Source of the DNA: Turritopsis dohrnii
Taxonomy: Eukaryota; Cnidaria; Hydrozoa; Anthoathecata; Oceaniidae
Reading direction: 5' to 3'
Assembly: GCA_027922465.2 (NCBI GenBank)
Contig: BQMF02000022.1
Span: 1,674,001 to 1,738,000, forward strand
DNA: 64,000 bases
The translations under genes were made by a program, and so were the position numbers. Below, piece after piece: positions 60,381 through 64,000 of the stretch (within the stretch, counting starts at the first letter, position 1; every line of letters begins with the position of its first letter). The notes below the pieces were generated by a model that made no database searches, had not been told where the DNA came from, and saw nothing but the letters and a program-made list of their open reading frames with translations.

Positions 60381-61202
60381 CATGGCCTGCGTTGCATCAC
60401 CACCTGCTCCAAAATTTTTAAAATGTCAGCAGACTTTCTTGCTTTACACAATGCATTCCGAACGTGAACTTCACGTGGTTTTTCTTTACGATTTTAAACC
60501 AATCAAATATCAGTTTAACAATACACTCAAAACGCAGAGAGAAAAAAACTTTTCAACTTATTATTAGCTTTTGTTTTACGCGCTCTAACATGGGTGCTGT
60601 CAGAAGTATGTGAAAAAAATGGTTTCTCTTAAAAAGATCACACGGGAGGAGAAAAAAATGCACGTGCTGAATGAATGAAGTGAATAAAAAACGTTCGATC
60701 AGATTAAAATAGATTAAAAGAAATCGATTAAAAGAAATTAAGACAAATTAAGACAAAAGGAAAAAAATATTTTGTTTCATGATAATCTTTTTTTACCTAT
60801 CGGTTTTTAAACATTTTGATTGCTCGAAAAAAAGTTTACCCGTCTCAGACAGTCAGGCAACCGTTAGGATACACTGGCAAACCGCACATGCTGCCACGTT
60901 CTGCCACTGCTGCTTTTTGTCCAAAATGTTTAGTCAGTTAGTTTCTTTGTATTTAGTTGATGTATTGTTTTCAAAGCCAAGTCAACGGTGGTCCTTGGAA
61001 TATAAAACTAACAATAATAATAAAAACAAAACGTTATCTCTATTGGTTCACCAGCCAAAAAAAGTCACGTTCGATTGGGGCTGCAATGTATTTGTTTCGA
61101 ACTTACGTCGCACACAAAAAAAAGAAATAATTTCGCTCACAACTCAATCTACCATTTTGCGTGACTTACAAACAAACGGAGAATCGGCTATTAATATATA
61201 GA
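60381..61202 (-). mobile_element. Helitron copy, right arm of inverted pair
   Basis: The complement of 59441-60376, ending in the full 5' end (TATATAGA on the + strand). At the centre, GGTGGTGATACAACGCAGGC and GCCTGCGTTGCATCACCACC face each other. It is directly followed by another unit at 61203. Confidence 0.68.
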
Positions 61203-61694
61203 CTAGCCGCCAAGGCGGCGTCGCTCGCCGCCCAGGTTCAGCCTGCGTTGTGTCACCTCCCAAAGAGTTCACAAAATATGGAATTAAGGAATTGACAATA
61301 GAAAGTGTTACCATCTTGTAGAGCTCGAAATTCTGAGCAAGAAAATGTATGGGATCATATGTCTATGACGCACCGTTATGGAGATATCGTCGATCAAAGA
61401 TTTTGATGACGTCACACACCCGTCGCAAAAAAAACTTGGCCTAAATTTTTTCGTCACCCCATAACCTGTATCGCGGACCCCAAAAAACGTCAGTTATCTC
61501 TATTGGTTAGCGAGATAATTTTCCCTAAACGTCGCATTCGATTAGGGTCTCAATACAATGGTTTCAAACTGACGTCGCGAGAAATAATTTATGTGTGATC
61601 TTACATTGCTGACTCTCTTTCGCAGTTCACATCTACCATTTTGCGTGACTTACAAACAAACAAACAGACAGAGAATCGGCTATTAATATATAGA
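61203..61694 (-). mobile_element. Non-autonomous Helitron, tandem unit
   Basis: A 492-base unit with the CTAG/hairpin end at its left and the TCTATATATTAATAGCC end at its right, both complete. It contains GATGACGTCACACACCCGTC and lacks the long body of the 24-27 kb units. Confidence 0.7.
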
Positions 61695-62152
61695 CTAGCC
61701 GCCAAGGCGGCGTCGCTCGCCGCCCATGTCCACCTTCAGCCTGCGTTGGGTTCACGAAAAATGGAATTAAGGAATTGACAATGGAAAGTGCTACCATCTT
61801 GTAGAGCTCGAAATTCTGAGCAAGAAAATGTATAGGATCATATGTCTATGACAAACCGTTTCGGAGATGTCGTCGATCAAAAGCTTTGATGACGTCATAA
61901 AGCCCCGTCCCCAAAAATTTTGCCCAAATTTTTTCGTCACCCCATGGCCAATATCGTGGACCCCAAAAAACGTCAGTTATCCCTATTGGTTACCGAGAAA
62001 ATTTTCCCTAAACGTCGCATTTGATTTAGGGCCTCAATACAATGGTTTCACACTGACGTCGCACAAAATAAATAAAATAATCACTCTTCCAACTCAATCT
62101 ACCATTTTGCGTGACTTACAGACAAACAGAGAATCGGCTATTAATATATAGA
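61695..62152 (-). mobile_element. Non-autonomous Helitron, tandem unit
   Basis: A 458-base unit with complete ends, joined without spacer to the previous one. CTAGCCATC follows: only the first few bases of a further unit remain. Confidence 0.7.
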
Positions 62153-62340
62153 CTAGCCATCTTACTTGTTTAATCGGCACAGCAATGGCACAACCAATCA
62201 CTTTCTTTTTCAATATAAATAAATACGCCTATTAAATAATATTTAGTAATAAGTGGTGTATCAAAAATATTTAAAAATTGCCGAATTGTGGCCAAGTAAA
62301 TTTGATGTTCATGTTGTTCGTATTGACTTATTTATTATCA

Positions 62341-62585
62341 CTAGGCGCCAAGGCGGCGTCGCTCGCCGCCCAGGTTCAGCCTGCGTTGTGTCACCTCCCA
62401 AAGAGTTCACGAAAAATGGAATTAAGGAATTGACAATAGATAGTGTTACCATCTTGTAGAGCTCGAAATTCTGAGCAAGAAAATGTATGGGATCAATATG
62501 CCTATGACGCACCGTTACAGAGATATCGTCGATCAAAGATTTTGATGACGTCACACACCCGTCGCAAAAAAAATTTGGCCTAAAA
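62341..62585 (-). mobile_element. Helitron 3' half
   Basis: It starts with CTAG and the hairpin after an A at 62340, as at a real insertion point, and stops at 62585 where a + strand copy begins. The 5' half is missing. Confidence 0.62.
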
Positions 62586-62608
62586 TCTATATATTAATAG
62601 CCGATTCT

Positions 62609-62640
<32 letters not shown>

Positions 62641-62783
62641 TTGTAAGTCACGCAAAATGGTAGATGTGAACTGCGAAAGAGAGTCAGCAATGTAAGATCA
62701 CACATAAATTATTTCTCTTCTTGTGCGCGACGTCAGTGTGAAACCATAGTATTGAGACCCTAATCGAATGCGACGTTTAAGGA
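62586..62783 (+). mobile_element. Helitron 5' half
   Basis: TCTATATATTAATAGCCGAT starts right after an A, followed by a (GTCT)n tract and the usual GTAAGTCACGCAAAATGG. It ends near 62783 where minus-strand Helitron sequence takes over. Confidence 0.62.
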
Positions 62784-62902
62784 AAATAACCTGTATCGCG
62801 TACCCAAAAAAACGTCAGTTATCCCTATTGGTTACCGAGATAATTTTCAAACAATTCAAACAGACAGACAGACAGACAGAGAATCGGCTATTAATATATA
62901 GA
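62784..62902 (-). mobile_element. Helitron 5' half, opposite orientation
   Basis: It ends in (GACA)n and GAATCGGCTATTAATATATAGA, with T next (62903), the expected flanking base. With the copy at 62586 it forms a short inverted pair of 5' halves. Confidence 0.62.
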
Positions 62903-62964
62903 TTTTGTATTCATTTTGAAAAATACATTAAGAAACGCGTAAAAAATATTCCATTCAATTTCAG

Positions 62965-63072
62965 CGCGAGATTTGGAAGCCTCATCAACAACAGACACGA
63001 CTGTAGCTGCAAATGAAGAATTCAATCATCAACAGTTCAATGAAATAGAAGAAGAAGAGTTGTCAGATAATA
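62965..63072 (+). CDS. Small repeated exon A, gene unknown
   Basis: After CATTCAATTTCAG comes an exon of 108 bases that starts with two bases of a codon and ends with one base (a phase 1/phase 1 exon), followed by GTAAGA. It encodes RDLEASSTTDTTVAANEEFN and then an acidic EIEEEELSDN. Two related exons follow at 63407 and 63603. I do not recognise the protein; the acidic, Ser/Thr-rich make-up suggests a flexible segment. The gene continues past the right edge. Confidence 0.5.
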
Positions 63073-63406
63073 GTAAGAGATTAGATTGCAACACATTAGT
63101 AACAACTAAGTCCTTTTGGTGTCTTTATCTGAACAACCTTAACTGTTTTTTCCTGTTGATGTTTTCTGGTTTAGCTTGACGTTCTTCATGGTGTTTTTCT
63201 CCTGATTTGTGTGTTTCCCTTTATTATATTTCCTTTATTTATTTATTCCTCAGATTTCTTTCGCATGGAACATAATAATCTTTGCAATTTGCGTGATTTT
63301 ATTTGAGATCTATAGAAGATGAAAATTGGATAAAAGACACTGGAAGTTCGTTTCTTTAATAAAGATTAAAAACATGTAAAAGTGTTCCATTCAATTTCTG
63401 CCCCAG

Positions 63407-63466
63407 GTTGGAAAACTTCATCAATGACAGAGACGACTACAGTTGCAAATGAACAACTCAATGATA
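63407..63466 (+). CDS. Small repeated exon B, gene unknown
   Basis: The acceptor CCCCAG lies in a copy of the upstream stretch GTTCCATTCAATTTC. The 60-base exon has the same phase on both sides and encodes WKTSSMTETTTVANEQLND, parallel to exon A but without its acidic end. The donor is GTAGGA. It may be a decaying copy. Confidence 0.4.
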
Positions 63467-63602
63467 GTAGGAAATTAATCATCTTCACCTTCTTTGAAGA
63501 CCAGTTATGCAATTTTGAGGCATGACCTGATGTCTTCAAGCCACGCAAGTTCTTGTTGTTATATATGTGAAAAAAGTTTAAAAGTATTCCTTTCATTTTC
63601 AG

Positions 63603-63698
63603 TGGCAGATGTGGAAGTTTCTTCAATAAGAGAGACAAACAAGCAATTCAATGTTAAAGAATTGAATGACACAGAAGAAGAAGAGTTGCCAGACAATA
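63603..63698 (+). CDS. Small repeated exon C, gene unknown
   Basis: The acceptor TTCATTTTCAG and the donor ATAGTAAGA match those of exon A. The 96-base exon is phase 1/phase 1 and encodes ADVEVSSIRETNKQFNVKEL, then NDTEEEELPDN. It is closest to exon A at its acidic end. Confidence 0.48.
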
Positions 63699-64000
63699 GT
63701 AAGAAATTAAAGTCTGTCTCAATATAATTGGCAGTGGAAACAAATTTCCTCATAACTTTTGATAGCCACTTCCGATTCCAAAAATTTTTCAAAAGCACTA
63801 TATTTGAGTATATTTTTGGTTGAAAAATTCGCGATTTTTAGCGGTTAAATTTGCGATTTAAAAAATAAAGCTTTTTTTCTACTTAAGCTATAACTTTCAT
63901 TTCTGCACCAGTGGTAGCCCTGCCTTAGGCAAAGAAAGTTATAAAGTTTGGGGGCAAACCAATGAGTCGTTCAGAAGATATGGGACACGAAGTACCCCTC
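63699..64000 (+). other. Right edge, intron-like
   Basis: After the donor of exon C the sequence is AT-rich with GCGATTTTTAGCGG and TTTGCGATTT motifs, similar to those inside the MITE at 22930. No exon was recognised before the window ends. Confidence 0.4.

Overview
The window looks like nuclear DNA of an early-branching animal, most likely a cnidarian (possibly a hydrozoan). It is AT-rich, its genes are split by spliceosomal GT..AG introns, and introns and spacers are packed with many kinds of transposon. The cnidarian placement is inferred from gene content and repeat style; the sequence does not prove it.

Layout. (1) About 0.5-30.2 kb, + strand: the 3' three-quarters of focadhesin (FOCAD), 25 coding exons that I could join in phase; the 5' end lies outside the window. 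Its introns hold a single-exon rhodopsin-family GPCR on the opposite strand (9.97-11.06 kb), tRNA-derived SINEs, several MITEs, a CCGGCCGG-rich inverted-repeat element, and a head-to-tail array of six non-autonomous Helitrons (23.25-27.91 kb). (2) 30.2-37 kb: no host gene found; two PIF/Harbinger-type MITEs, a 5'-truncated non-LTR retrotransposon with an FADD reverse-transcriptase motif, a TA-flanked MITE and a Tigger-like MITE. (3) 37.0-47.5 kb, - strand: a complete nine-exon gene for a host-type protein of about 1,205 residues with a CARF-like N-terminal region, a MULE-type transposase fold and a SWIM zinc finger. (4) 47.68-55.05 kb, + strand: a complete 7.4-kb DNA transposon carrying a RAG1-like gene. 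(5) 55-62.9 kb: repeats, including an inverted pair of Helitrons, a Helitron tandem and Helitron halves. (6) 62.96-63.70 kb: three related small phase-1/phase-1 exons of an unidentified + strand gene that runs off the right edge.

The most striking item is the RAG1-like transposon. Its spliced gene runs without a stop from a RAG1-like N-terminal zinc region and RING finger, through a GGPR motif resembling the GGRPR of the RAG1 nonamer-binding region, into a RAG1/Transib-like DDE core. Its terminal repeats are not RSS-like and the apparent target duplication is TA. A 1.98-kb Kolobok-like element sits in a TTAA inside the first exon, and its terminal repeats supply a GT donor and an AG acceptor that would remove it in frame. 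Several MITEs in the window share the TA|CCTTA-type ends of the RAG1-like element, which suggests a family of non-autonomous relatives.

Exon boundaries come from reading splice signals, reading phase and remembered family sequences; no alignment or transcript data were available.
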